This document shows positions 40,164 through 48,437 of a stretch of 64,000 nt of DNA, piece by piece; positions within the stretch are counted from its first letter, which is position 1, and the number at the start of each line of letters is the position of its first letter. The stretch is from NCBI GenBank assembly GCA_014650475.1, contig BMVA01000011.1:186001-250000 (forward strand), in the 5' to 3' direction. The notes under the pieces were generated by a model. It did not search any database and was not told the DNA's origin. It saw only the letters and a program-made list of their open reading frames with translations. This stretch comes from Streptomyces albogriseolus (GTDB lineage: Bacteria > Actinomycetota > Actinomycetes > Streptomycetales > Streptomycetaceae). Position numbers and translations under genes: made by a program.

Positions 40164-40254
40164 CCCCGTACCCCACCTCTCGGAACGTCCTCGGGGCGCC
40201 CCGTTCCCGGGCCCCGGCCGAGAGCTTGGGGAGGTCCCCGAGCTGGTCAGCCTA

Positions 40255-41115
40255 CTAGCTCTCGGTGACGGAGCGGGACCCTCCGGCGGCGCGCTGTGCA
40301 CGTGCCGACGCGTAGAGACATACGGCGGCGGCGGTGGCGAGGTTCAGGCTCTCCGCCTTTCCGTGGATGGGGACCCGGACGACGGCGTCGGCGAGGGCGC
40401 GGGTCTCCTCGGGCAGGCCCCAGGCCTCGTTGCCGAAGATCCAGGCGGTGGGGCCGCCCATGGTGCCCTTGTCGAGCTCCTCGTCGAGGTCGCGGTCGCC
40501 GGCCCCGTCGGCGGCGAGCAGCCGTACGCCGGCGTCGCGCAGGCCGGTGACGGCGCGTTCGACGGGTACGCCCACGGCGACGGGCAGGTGGAAGTGGGAG
40601 CCGACGGAGGCGCGCACGGCCTTGGGGTTGTACAGGTCGACGGAGGCGTCGGTGAGGACGACGGCGTCGGCCCCGGCGGCGTCGGCGCAGCGCAGCACGG
40701 TGCCGGCGTTCCCGGGGTCGCGGACGTGGGCGAGGACGGCGACGAGGCGGGGACGGGCGGCGAGGATCTCTTCGAACGGCGTGTCCAGGAAGCGGCAGAC
40801 ACCGACCAGGCCCTGCGGGGTGACGGTGGTGGAGATGTCGGCGACGACCTCCTCGGAGGCGAGGTGGACACGCGCGCCCGCGTCCCGGGCTGCCCCGACG
40901 ATGTCGGCGTACCGGTCGGCGGCCTCGGGGGTGGTGAACAGCTCCACGAGGGTGGCGGTGTCCCCGGCGCGGTGCGCGGCGGCCTCGCGGACGGCCTGCG
41001 GTCCCTCGGCGAGGAACAGCCGCTCCTTCCCCCGGAAGTTCCGCCTGGCGAGCCGCCGCGCGGCACTCACCCGGGCGGAACGGGGAGAAATCAGCTCAGG
41101 ACCAGCGGACACCAT
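40255..41115 (-). CDS. SpoU/TrmH-family 2'-O-ribose RNA methyltransferase
   Basis: The 286-residue protein has an N-terminal L30e-like substrate domain (RRLARRNFRGKERLFLAEGP). The C-terminal knotted SPOUT domain contains HVRDPGNAGTVLRCADAAGA (motif 1 with Asn and Arg), WIFGNEAWGLPEETRALADA (motif 2) and VPIHGKAESLNLATAAAVCL (motif 3). It should use S-adenosylmethionine to methylate a ribose 2' hydroxyl in 23S rRNA or tRNA. It is located between the translation genes pheST and infC-rpmI-rplT. GAAGGTGA supports ATG 41115. Confidence 0.93.
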   Translation of the reverse strand: MVSAGPELISPRSARVSAARRLARRNFRGKERLFLAEGPQAVREAAAHRAGDTATLVELFTTPEAADRYADIVGAARDAGARVHLASEEVVADISTTVTPQGLVGVCRFLDTPFEEILAARPRLVAVLAHVRDPGNAGTVLRCADAAGADAVVLTDASVDLYNPKAVRASVGSHFHLPVAVGVPVERAVTGLRDAGVRLLAADGAGDRDLDEELDKGTMGGPTAWIFGNEAWGLPEETRALADAVVRVPIHGKAESLNLATAAAVCLYASARAQRAAGGSRSVTES

Positions 41116-41157
41116 TTGAGTCACCTTCAACTTCTCGACCGGGGGCCGGCACAACGC

Positions 41158-41203
41158 CCTCAGGGGCGCGGGGAACTGCGCGACCAGCCACCACCCACCC
41201 GCA
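41158..41203. repeat. Dispersed intergenic repeat, copy 5
   Basis: CAGGGGCGCGGGGAACTGCG followed by CGACCAGCCACCACCCACC. Same family as the copies near 3951, 7291, 7361 and 15717, in the gap between rplT and the methyltransferase gene. Confidence 0.7.
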
Positions 41204-41235
41204 GCCGACGAGCGGGCCGGGGCAACGACACAGCA

Positions 41236-41267
41236 CGGGACCCGCAGGCCGAAGCCTGCGGGTCCCG
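41236..41267 (-). terminator. Terminator of the infC-rpmI-rplT operon
   Basis: A perfect 14-bp stem, CGGGACCCGCAGGC and GCCTGCGGGTCCCG, with a CGAA tetraloop, lies 32 bases after the rplT stop on the minus strand. Confidence 0.85.
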
Positions 41268-41298
41268 AAGATCAGAACGTCGGCCAAGGCCGACGACC

Positions 41299-41682
41299 TC
41301 ACGCAGCCTTGGGCGCGTTCACGTCCGCCGGCAGCGCCTTCTGCGCGACCTCGACGAGCGCGGCGAAGGCGGTGGCGTCGTTGACAGCCAGCTCGGCCAG
41401 GATCTTGCGGTCCACCTCGACGTTGGCGGCCTTCAGACCCTGGATGAAGCGGTTGTACGTGATGCCGTTGGCGCGGGCAGCGGCGTTGATGCGCTGGATC
41501 CACAGCTGACGGAAGTCGCCCTTGCGCTTCTTGCGGTCGTTGTAGTTGTAGACCAGCGAGTGGGTGACCTGCTCCTTGGCCTTGCGGTACAGGCGCGAGC
41601 GCTGACCGCGGTAGCCGGAGGCCTGCTCGAGGATCGCCCGGCGCTTCTTGTGGGCGTTGACTGCCCGCTTGACGCGTGCCAC
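41299..41682 (-). CDS. rplT: 50S ribosomal protein L20
   Basis: The 127-residue protein is full length with the conserved N-terminal basic helix ([20 protein letters not shown], then [20 protein letters not shown]) and [18 protein letters not shown]. It binds 23S rRNA early in 50S assembly. In other bacteria L20 represses its own operon by binding the mRNA; whether that occurs here is unknown. It is the last gene of infC-rpmI-rplT. Confidence 0.98.
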   Translation of the reverse strand: MARVKRAVNAHKKRRAILEQASGYRGQRSRLYRKAKEQVTHSLVYNYNDRKKRKGDFRQLWIQRINAAARANGITYNRFIQGLKAANVEVDRKILAELAVNDATAFAALVEVAQKALPADVNAPKAA

Positions 41683-41780
41683 TTGTTAACTCCTTGTAGC
41701 GGGGCCGTGGTGGTGCTCACACGGCCCGGAATCGATTGGGTCCCGGTCTGACGTACGTACGGCGCTCACGCGCCGGGGCG

Positions 41781-41975
41781 TCACTTGCCGAGAAGCTTCT
41801 TGATCTTCGCGGCGTCGCCCGGGGCCATCTCGGCGTTGCCGGTGAGGCGACGCGTCACACGGGACGACTTGTGCTCGAGCAGGTGGCGCTTGCCGGCACG
41901 CTCGCGGAGCACCTTGCCGGAGCCGGTGATCTTGAAGCGCTTGCTGGCACCGCTGTGCGACTTGTTCTTCGGCAT
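41781..41975 (-). CDS. rpmI: 50S ribosomal protein L35
   Basis: The 64-residue protein matches L35: [20 protein letters not shown], then [19 protein letters not shown]. It is a small basic 50S subunit protein. It lies between infC and rplT with gaps of about 100 bases on either side. Confidence 0.98.
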   Translation of the reverse strand: MPKNKSHSGASKRFKITGSGKVLRERAGKRHLLEHKSSRVTRRLTGNAEMAPGDAAKIKKLLGK

Positions 41976-42087
41976 AGCGCCGTTCTCTCCTCGTCGGTGG
42001 CGCTCCTGTGCCCGGTCGTGAAACCGGGCACACGGTGGAGCGTCGTACTTGTATCGGGTTGCTTCCTGGGACTCACGCCCCGGGGAG

Positions 42088-42732
42088 TCACGCCTCGGCC
42101 GGCTCCTCGGCCGCCTGCACGGAGTCCGCGTCGGCGGCGTTCTGCGACTTGCCGGGGTTGGCCCTCGCTTCTGCCTTGCGGGCTTCCTGTGCCTGGCGGG
42201 CCTCGGCCATCGCCTCGGTCTTCTTCTTGTGCGGACCGAGAACCATGATCATGTTTCGGCCGTCCTGCTTCGGGTTCGACTCGACGAACCCGAGGTCGGC
42301 CACGTCCTCCGCGAGACGCTGCAGCAGTCGGTAGCCGAGTTCCGGCCGGGACTGCTCGCGACCACGGAACATGATCGTGATCTTGACCTTGTCGCCCTGC
42401 TTGAGGAACCGGACGACGTGACCCTTCTTGGTGTCGTAGTCGTGCGGGTCGATCTTCGGCCGGAGCTTCATCTCCTTGATGACCGTGTGCGCCTGGTTCT
42501 TGCGCGCCTCACGGGCCTTCATGGCCGACTCGTACTTGAACTTCCCGTAGTCCATGAGCTTGCACACGGGCGGACGGGCGTTCGCCGCGACCTCCACGAG
42601 GTCGAGGTCGTACTCCTGCGCAAGCTCCAGGGCCTTGGCAAGCGGGACAATCCCGACCTGCTCGCCGCTGGGACCGACAAGTCGCACCTCGGGAACGCGA
42701 ATCCGGTCGTTGATGCGGGGCTCGGCGCTGAT
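42088..42732 (-). CDS. infC: Translation initiation factor IF-3, AUC start codon
   Basis: The 214-residue protein has the IF-3 N domain ([20 protein letters not shown]) and C domain ([20 protein letters not shown]), plus an Ala/Glu-rich tail typical of Streptomyces. It binds the 30S subunit and rejects wrong start codons. The start is ATC at 42732-42730: GAGGAGG lies 4 bases upstream and no in-frame ATG, GTG or TTG fits the conserved beginning. Non-canonical infC starts (AUU in E. coli) let IF-3 repress its own translation. A leader of about 300 nt with a possible attenuator precedes it. Confidence 0.95.
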   Translation of the reverse strand: MSAEPRINDRIRVPEVRLVGPSGEQVGIVPLAKALELAQEYDLDLVEVAANARPPVCKLMDYGKFKYESAMKAREARKNQAHTVIKEMKLRPKIDPHDYDTKKGHVVRFLKQGDKVKITIMFRGREQSRPELGYRLLQRLAEDVADLGFVESNPKQDGRNMIMVLGPHKKKTEAMAEARQAQEARKAEARANPGKSQNAADADSVQAAEEPAEA

Positions 42733-42792
42733 GGATCCTCCTCGGTAGCACCACGCGACGGTCTGGCGGACAGCCGCGTAACGTCTGTGTTC

Positions 42793-42804
42793 GTTAGACC
42801 TAAC
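42793..42804 (-). other. Palindrome in the infC leader
   Basis: GTTAG-AC-CTAAC, 60 bases ahead of the infC start codon. It could be a protein site or a small RNA stem; no assignment. Confidence 0.4.
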
Positions 42805-42818
42805 CGCGCCGAGACACG

Positions 42819-42866
42819 AAAAATGCCCCGGACGATCACAGGCGGGGCTCCTCGAACTACCGGAGC
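42819..42866 (-). promoter_or_regulatory. Candidate attenuator in the infC leader
   Basis: On the minus strand GCCCCG and CGGGGC (42848-42843 and 42830-42825) form a stem with a 12-base loop, followed by AUUUUU at 42824-42819. This T-run is rare in this genome. Just upstream GCUCC/GGAGC (42866-42862 and 42851-42847) can pair and shares two bases with the first arm, so the two stems exclude each other. This resembles a terminator/antiterminator pair 87 bases before the AUC start. Confidence 0.5.
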
Positions 42867-43039
42867 ACCGCCACGGAGACCGCGGGGCGCGCTTTCGGGC
42901 CGATCGCCGACTCGGGGACGGGATCTGCCTGACCGGTGACCCGCCGCCCTGAGGGCAGCCAGGTGGGAGTTCGAAAGCCTCCACTTGTGGGCCGGGCTCG
43001 TGTGTGGTGAGACATACGGGTCCGACCGGTCGTTACACA

Positions 43040-43069
43040 AGGTTAGCAGCTCCCGGAGACGGGCACCAA
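43040..43069 (-). promoter_or_regulatory. Predicted promoter of the infC operon
   Basis: On the minus strand TTGGTG (43069-43064) and TAACCT (43045-43040) are separated by 18 bases. Transcription would begin near 43033, giving a leader of about 300 nt before infC. Confidence 0.55.
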
Positions 43070-43130
43070 CCGGCCGTCCGCCCGGCTCCTGGCGTCGGCG
43101 GCGCGCCGGGCTGCGCCTATCGTGTGGGGC

Positions 43131-43508
43131 ATGAGTGAGACCTCCCCCTCGGACACCCCCGAGACCCCCGGCAGCCCCGACTTCGACGCCATGGCCCGCG
43201 ACATCGCGGAGGTCCCGGCGGTCGAGGTGATCGTGACGGTCGCCGTCAACCTGATGAGCGCCGCCGCCGTGAAGCTCGGTCTGACCGAGGAGGGCGACAC
43301 GTACAAGGACCTGGACGAGGCCCGCAAGCTGGTGCACGCGCTGGCCGGTCTGCTGGACGCCTCCGCGACCGAGATCAGCTCGTTCCACGCGGCGCCGCTG
43401 CGGGACGGCCTGAAGTCGCTGCAGCTCGCCTTCCGCGAGGCTTCCTTGGTCCCGGACGAGCCGGGCAAGGGTCCGGGCGAGAAGTACACGGGCGCGATCT
43501 ACGGCTGA
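43131..43508 (+). CDS. DUF1844-family protein
   Basis: The 125-residue protein has an acidic, Pro-rich N-terminus and a conserved helical core: DIAEVPAVEVIVTVAVNLMS, then AAAVKLGLTEEGDTYKDLDE and ARKLVHALAGLLDA. This is the DUF1844 domain, typical of actinobacteria next to infC-rpmI-rplT; function unknown. It is divergent from infC and followed by a terminator with a T-run. Confidence 0.85.
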   Translation: MSETSPSDTPETPGSPDFDAMARDIAEVPAVEVIVTVAVNLMSAAAVKLGLTEEGDTYKDLDEARKLVHALAGLLDASATEISSFHAAPLRDGLKSLQLAFREASLVPDEPGKGPGEKYTGAIYG

Positions 43509-43514
43509 CGCGGC

Positions 43515-43546
43515 GGGCGCCCCGGTGCCGGGGCGCCCCACCGTTT
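43515..43546 (+). terminator. Rho-independent terminator after the DUF1844 gene
   Basis: GGGCGCCCCGG and CCGGGGCGCCC form an 11-bp stem with a 2-base tip, followed within 5 bases by TTTT. It lies between convergent genes. Confidence 0.82.
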
Positions 43547-43550
43547 TCGC

Positions 43551-44282
43551 TCAGCCGCGTACGTACAGGGGCTCGCCGGGAGGCGTCGCCTCGGCCGGCA
43601 GGACTGCCAGGTCGAGGCCGCGCACCAGGCGGGCCCTCAGTGTCTCGTCGGCGGCGAGCCGCTGGGCCACGGCTCGGGCGGCCTCGGCGACCGGCGCGGC
43701 CGGGTCGAGGACGAGGGCGAGGGTGCCGTCGGCCTGTCCCGGCCCGAGGTGGGCGCGGACCACGGAGGGCTCGGCGGCGACGGCGTTCCGTACGGCCTCG
43801 GCGACGGCGGGGTCCTTCAGCGGGTCGGTGCTGGTGCGGCCCTCGGCGAGGGCGAGCAGCGCGGGCCCGGTCAGTTCGAACGGCACCGGACCGGCCAGGT
43901 CGAGGACGACCGTGTCCGCCTTCTCGTGCGCGGCCGCCTGGAGCGCCTGGTGCAGCGGTACGGCGACGGGGCGGGCCTGTGCGTCCCAGCGGGCGAGGGA
44001 GTCGGTGGAGGTGAAGGCGGGCAGCGCGGTGCGGCCGCCGGCCTTCAGGGTGGGGACGGCCATGTCGCTCGTCTTCTCGCGGCGCAGCCCGTTCTCGTCC
44101 TCCTCGACCTCTCCGAGCACGGCCACCACGGGAACGAGCAGCCGGGCGCCCTTGAGGGCTTCCAGGACCGGGCCGACGGCGTTGCCGTCCTCCGCCCAGG
44201 CGGCGAGCGCGGCGCTCAGCCGGGGGTCGGCGGAGCCGTCGTCGTCGCGGAAGGGGGAGTCGGGAATGTTCTTGTTCGCCAC
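43551..44282 (-). CDS. SseB-family protein
   Basis: The 243-residue protein begins (GTG) ANKNIPDSPFRDDDGSADPR and has the SseB N-terminal domain: VLEALKGARLLVPVVAVLGE, then MAVPTLKAGGRTALPAFTST and RPVAVPLHQALQAAAHEKAD. The SseB fold is known from an enhancer of serine sensitivity and type III effectors; in Streptomyces the function is unknown. TAAGGT lies 8 bases before the start, so the mRNA may be leaderless. A GTG 6 bases upstream is an alternative start. The divergent neighbour has a beta-lactamase-like fold. Confidence 0.82.
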   Translation of the reverse strand: MANKNIPDSPFRDDDGSADPRLSAALAAWAEDGNAVGPVLEALKGARLLVPVVAVLGEVEEDENGLRREKTSDMAVPTLKAGGRTALPAFTSTDSLARWDAQARPVAVPLHQALQAAAHEKADTVVLDLAGPVPFELTGPALLALAEGRTSTDPLKDPAVAEAVRNAVAAEPSVVRAHLGPGQADGTLALVLDPAAPVAEAARAVAQRLAADETLRARLVRGLDLAVLPAEATPPGEPLYVRG

Positions 44283-44342
44283 GGTCACCGACCTTAGCGG
44301 CCGTGGGCGGGACGCCCGGAGGCGGGCGGGAGGGAGCGCGAG

Positions 44343-45038
44343 GTGACGGACGGGCCGAGGGTGTCGGCGGCGGCGCTGGATCCGGCGAGCGGGGAGACGT
44401 ACGCATCGGGCGAGGGGCTTTTCGTGACCGCGAGCGTGGTGAAGGCGGACATCCTGACCGCGCTGCTGCTGACCGCGCGGGACGCGGGGCGTGACCTGAC
44501 CGCCGCGGAGCGGGGGCTCGCGGAGGCGATGATCGTGCGCAGCGACAACGACGCGGCGACGGCGCTGTGGCAGGTCGTCGGGCGGGCGGCGGGGCTGGAC
44601 GCGGCGAACGCCCGGCTCGGCCTCACCCGCACCGTGGCCGACGTGCGCTGGGGACTGACCAGCACCACGGCCGTGGACCGGGTCACGCTGCTGCAACGGA
44701 TCTTCACGCCTGACGCTGTTCTGGACGAGGTCTCGCGGGCGTACGTACGGGAGTTGATGGAGCGGGTCGTGCCGGAACAGGCCTGGGGCGTGCCGGCCCT
44801 GGCGGACCCGGGCACGTGGTGGGCCGTGAAGAACGGCTGGCTGCCCCGGGACGCGACGGGCCTGTGGGTGGTGAACAGCACGGGGTGTGTCACGGCCGCC
44901 GGGCGCGCGTACGCGGTGGCGGTGCTGTCGGACGGCCACGCGTCGATGGCGGAGGGGGTGGCGCGGGTGGAGGAAGCGGCGCGGGAGGCCGTGGACGCGC
45001 TGGCACGGCGCGCCGGGAACGTCGGGCGAAACGTCTAG
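44343..45038 (+). CDS. Serine hydrolase of the class A beta-lactamase fold
   Basis: The 231-residue protein keeps the three active-site motifs in order: S31-V-V-K34 (TASVVKADIL), S67-D68-N69 and K163-N164-G165 (KNGW, where beta-lactamases have KTG). It has no signal peptide or lipobox, so it should be cytosolic, unlike beta-lactamases and penicillin-binding proteins. It may be a peptidase or esterase. The KNG replacement argues against efficient beta-lactam hydrolysis. The start at 44343 is a GTG in the short gap with the divergent SseB gene. Confidence 0.8.
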   Translation: MTDGPRVSAAALDPASGETYASGEGLFVTASVVKADILTALLLTARDAGRDLTAAERGLAEAMIVRSDNDAATALWQVVGRAAGLDAANARLGLTRTVADVRWGLTSTTAVDRVTLLQRIFTPDAVLDEVSRAYVRELMERVVPEQAWGVPALADPGTWWAVKNGWLPRDATGLWVVNSTGCVTAAGRAYAVAVLSDGHASMAEGVARVEEAAREAVDALARRAGNVGRNV

Positions 45039-46201
45039 AACGTCTCGTTCTCGGGGCGGCGGCCTCGCCACAGGACGACCGCCGCGACGAGGAGGACGCC
45101 GCCGGCGCCACCGGCCAGGGGGGCGGCCCAGTCGGCGGTGTCGTCGCCGGGGGTGTCCGCGGCCGGGCCCGGGCCGAAGTACTCGTCGCCGTACGCCGCC
45201 GCCCTGAGGCCCTCCGGCTTCAGACGGCCCGCGGCCTCGATCGCGGCGGCCGGGTCGATGAAGCCGAAGCCGCGGGAGTCGTCGCGTCCGGCGGCGGGCG
45301 CGTTGCGGGCGGTGTCCTCCAGGAGCCGCTTGATCTGCGCCGGGGTCAGGTCCGGGTGTGCGGCCTTCACCAGGGCGACGGCGCCGGAGACGAACGCGGC
45401 GGCGGCGCTGGTGCCCCAGCCCTCGTAGTACTTGTGGTCGGGGTCGGCGATGATCACGTCGACGCCGGGGGCGCTGACCGTGGCGTACCAGCGGCGGGTG
45501 GAGAAGGGTGCGCGGGTGCCGTAGCGGTCGACGGCGGTGGCGGCGATGACGCCCGGGTAGGCCGCCGGGTAGGAGATCCGGTCGCCCTTCTCGCCGCCGT
45601 TGCCGGCGGAGGCGACGACGACCACGCCCTTGCGCAGGGCGTACTGGATCGCCTCGTCCTCACCCTGCTCCGGGTGCGCGGAGGCGGAGTCGTCGCCGAG
45701 GGAGAGGTTGATGACGTCGGCGCCGTGGTCGGCGGCCCAGCGGATGCCCTCGGCGAGGGCGTTGCCGCGGGTGCTGCGGGCCTTGGCGCGGGCCGGGTCC
45801 TTGTCCTCGAGGATGACGCGGACGGGGAGGATCCTCGCCTCGGGGGCGACGCCCAGGACGCCGTCGCCGTTGCCCGGGCCGTGCCCGTGACCGGCGATGA
45901 TGCCGGCCATGGCGGTGCCGTGCCGGGCCCACGCCTCGTCGCCCTCGCGCGCGCCGAAGCCGACGAGGTCCTTGCCCTCCAGGACGTTGCCGTCGAGGTC
46001 GGGGTGGTCGGCCTCGACACCGGTGTCCAGGACGGCGACGGTGACGCCCGCGCCGCGCGTGGTGGGCCACACCTGGTCGGTGTGCAGGGCGTCCAGGGCC
46101 CACTGCCGGTCGCGGATGCCGTCGGCGTACGCGGGGGTCGCGGGGATCAGGACGAGGGCCGCGGCGAGCAGGCCGCCGAGGGCGGCGGGGCGCTTCCTCA
46201 T
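45035..46201 (-). CDS. Mycosin-like subtilase (S8 protease) with C-terminal anchor
   Basis: The 388-residue protein has a signal peptide ending near PAYADG. The subtilisin triad is Asp59 (VAVLDTGVEADHPDLDG), His94 (ARHGTAMAGIIAG) and Ser265 (GWGTSAAAAFVSG), with oxyanion Asn201 (ASAGNGGEKG). After a linker there is a C-terminal membrane helix (LAGGAGGVLLVAAVVLW) and a short basic tail. This is the layout of MycP mycosins, which accompany type VII secretion. No EccC or WxG100 gene is adjacent. Its ATG overlaps the stop of the upstream proline-rich membrane protein gene (ATGA). Confidence 0.9.
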   Translation of the reverse strand: MRKRPAALGGLLAAALVLIPATPAYADGIRDRQWALDALHTDQVWPTTRGAGVTVAVLDTGVEADHPDLDGNVLEGKDLVGFGAREGDEAWARHGTAMAGIIAGHGHGPGNGDGVLGVAPEARILPVRVILEDKDPARAKARSTRGNALAEGIRWAADHGADVINLSLGDDSASAHPEQGEDEAIQYALRKGVVVVASAGNGGEKGDRISYPAAYPGVIAATAVDRYGTRAPFSTRRWYATVSAPGVDVIIADPDHKYYEGWGTSAAAAFVSGAVALVKAAHPDLTPAQIKRLLEDTARNAPAAGRDDSRGFGFIDPAAAIEAAGRLKPEGLRAAAYGDEYFGPGPAADTPGDDTADWAAPLAGGAGGVLLVAAVVLWRGRRPENETF

Positions 46202-48165
46202 GACGGACGCTCCGTGGGGGTGCCGGCCCGCTGGCGCAGGGCGCGTTCGAAGCGGTCGGCGAGACCGCGGGCCTCGTGGCCCAGGCCCGCCTGGGCGGGG
46301 GCGGTGGTGGCTCCGGACCGCATGGCGTCCTCGGCGGGCTGCGGCTCGTCGGCTCTCCGGCCGTCGGCCCAGCCGGAGACGGCGTAGACGACGACGGGAG
46401 CGTCGGTGAGCACGGAGATCGCCCAGGAGGCCCGCTGCTCCGGGCCGAAGCCCTCGGCCGCGGTGTCCTTCGCCGCGTACGGCAGCGGCATCAGGTCGCT
46501 GCGGCGGTCAAGGCGCTCCCGGTCGAAGCGGCGGGCGAGGGCCTCCATGCCGGCCGCGTCGGCTTCGGTGAACAGCAGGCCGACGGTGGTGACATGGCTC
46601 TGCGTGGCGTCGGTGTAGGTGGCGCGCAGCAGGCGCTCGCAGCCGACGGGGGCGAGGGCGCGGGTGAGCAGGGCGTCGAAGGCGCCCTCGCAGCCGCTGT
46701 CGGGGGCGACGGCGATCCGCGTCCAGACGCGGTCGGCCTCCCCGGGGCCCGCGCCACGGCCCTGGACGGTGGGCGGGAACAGCTGGTCGACGGGCACCTC
46801 GTGCCACAGGTCGCCCGCGACCGCGAAGGCGTGCCGGGTGCCGGGTCCCTCGGGCCCGTCGGCGAGCCAGGCGCCGGTGACGGCGCCGCCGATCAGCCCG
46901 GTGCCGAGCACGAGACAGACGGCCGCGGCGACGACCTGGGCGCGGGTGCGGCGGGCGAACGGCCACGGGCGGCTCTTGGGTTCCCCGAACGACACGGCGG
47001 CGGGACGTCCCGCGCCGGGGACGCCGCCCGGGGACATGGGCGCGCTCCAGGACAGCGCGGGGTCCGGCCCGGCGGGGACGGGGCGCAGCCGGGTGGTCGT
47101 CTCGGATGGGGTCTCCGTACGGGGCCGGTGCGCGGGCCGGGGCGGCGCGGAGGGTGCGGGCGGCGTCCGGGACACGCGCTGCCCGACGCCGGGGGGCGCG
47201 GACACGCCCCGCCCGACGGTGGGCGGCGCGTCCGGGAACCGCGCGGAGGCCCGCGGCGGAGGCGCGGACCGGTCGGGGGCGTCGCCCCCGATCCGGGGGT
47301 AGCGGGGGCGCGCCCCGGCGGCGGGGGGTGTGACCTCGCGGTTCGGGGTGCTGTCGCCGGTGGGGCGGTAGGGGGGTTCGGCGGGGGCCATGCCCGTGCG
47401 GCGCGCTTCGGACGCGGTGGGCCCGTGCGCGGGTTCGGCGGGGGCCGTGCCCGTGCGGCGCGCCTCGGACGCGGTAGGCCCGTGCGCGGGCTCGGCGGGA
47501 GCCCCGCCCGTGCGGCGCGCCTCGGACCCGGCGGGCGTGGTCGGGCGGCCGGTGGGGCCGTCGCCGGACGGGCGGTACGGGCGCTCGGCGGTGCCCGCGC
47601 CGCGCGCGTCGACGGCGGCAGGGGGTGTCGGGTGGTGCGTCGGTTCGGCAGGGGCCGCGCCGCTGGGGTCGCCGGCGTGCCAGGCGTGGGGCGCACGACG
47701 CTGGGCGCCGACGGCGCCGTTGTCGGTGGCAGTGCCGGACGGACGGTGCGGCCGCTCTGTGCGGGGCGCGCCCGGGCCGCGGGCGTCGTCGGACGCGCGG
47801 GGCGTCGCCGTGCCGTGGTCAGCGGTGCTGTCACCGGTCGCTGTGCCCGCGCCCGTGTCCCACGCCCCGGTGGTTCCCCGGTCACCGGACGCGTCCGCGG
47901 CGCCCGGCCCGGGGCGCTGAGCCTCGACGCGGTCCGTGCCGGCCGTGCCGGACGGCCGGTACGCCCGGTCGTCGCCACCCGCGCCCGTGTCCGGTCCGTC
48001 GGACGCGGGGCGCGGGGCGACCACCCGGCCCGTGTCCTCGGAAGCGGGCCGGTCCGTCTGCTCGTCCAGCGGGGTGCGGGGGTCGAAGGGCCCCGGGTTG
48101 CCTGCGGTGCGGGGGGTGTGGGGCGGGCGCGGGGGGAGGGAGGCGCGGCGCGCTTCCGTGCTCAT
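46198..48165 (-). CDS. Proline-rich single-span membrane protein coupled to the mycosin
   Basis: The 655-residue protein starts with about 390 disordered residues rich in Pro, Ala, Gly, Arg and Thr. Within these, EARRTGxAPAEPAHGPTAS-type units repeat at least three times. A single membrane helix follows (VVAAAVCLVLGTGLIGGAVTGAWL), then a folded domain of about 220 residues outside with LWHEVPVDQLFPPTVQGRG, paired Cys (PDSGCEGAFDALLTRALAPVGCERL) and VSGWADGRR. I do not recognise the outer domain. Coupling to the mycosin suggests it is a partner, scaffold or substrate of the protease at the membrane. Confidence 0.8.
   Translation of the reverse strand: MSTEARRASLPPRPPHTPRTAGNPGPFDPRTPLDEQTDRPASEDTGRVVAPRPASDGPDTGAGGDDRAYRPSGTAGTDRVEAQRPGPGAADASGDRGTTGAWDTGAGTATGDSTADHGTATPRASDDARGPGAPRTERPHRPSGTATDNGAVGAQRRAPHAWHAGDPSGAAPAEPTHHPTPPAAVDARGAGTAERPYRPSGDGPTGRPTTPAGSEARRTGGAPAEPAHGPTASEARRTGTAPAEPAHGPTASEARRTGMAPAEPPYRPTGDSTPNREVTPPAAGARPRYPRIGGDAPDRSAPPPRASARFPDAPPTVGRGVSAPPGVGQRVSRTPPAPSAPPRPAHRPRTETPSETTTRLRPVPAGPDPALSWSAPMSPGGVPGAGRPAAVSFGEPKSRPWPFARRTRAQVVAAAVCLVLGTGLIGGAVTGAWLADGPEGPGTRHAFAVAGDLWHEVPVDQLFPPTVQGRGAGPGEADRVWTRIAVAPDSGCEGAFDALLTRALAPVGCERLLRATYTDATQSHVTTVGLLFTEADAAGMEALARRFDRERLDRRSDLMPLPYAAKDTAAEGFGPEQRASWAISVLTDAPVVVYAVSGWADGRRADEPQPAEDAMRSGATTAPAQAGLGHEARGLADRFERALRQRAGTPTERPS
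47390..47530 (-). repeat. Tandem coding repeats in the proline-rich region
   Basis: Three copies of a roughly 57-bp unit encoding EARRTGxAPAEPAHGPTAS lie at 57-bp spacing; arrays of this kind expand and contract easily. Confidence 0.75.
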
Positions 48166-48437
48166 GCACCCCCCGTTTCCTCGAGCCCGGGCCGGTCCTC
48201 GTCGTCCGCGGCCGGTGTGTCGCTGCCAGGTGGCCCGGCGCGGACGCGTCCCGGGCACAGATACCCGCACGACCGGCGCGTCATCCCGCCCGGACGACCG
48301 GGCCGGCCCCGTACCGCCGTGCGTGCGCGTCACTCTACGGCGTGCGGCGCGCCGAACGGGAACCAGTCCACAGGCCCGCGGCATCTGCCCGGAACGTCCC
48401 CCTACCCTGCGGTAATCCGGTCTGGCAGGCTGCGGTC

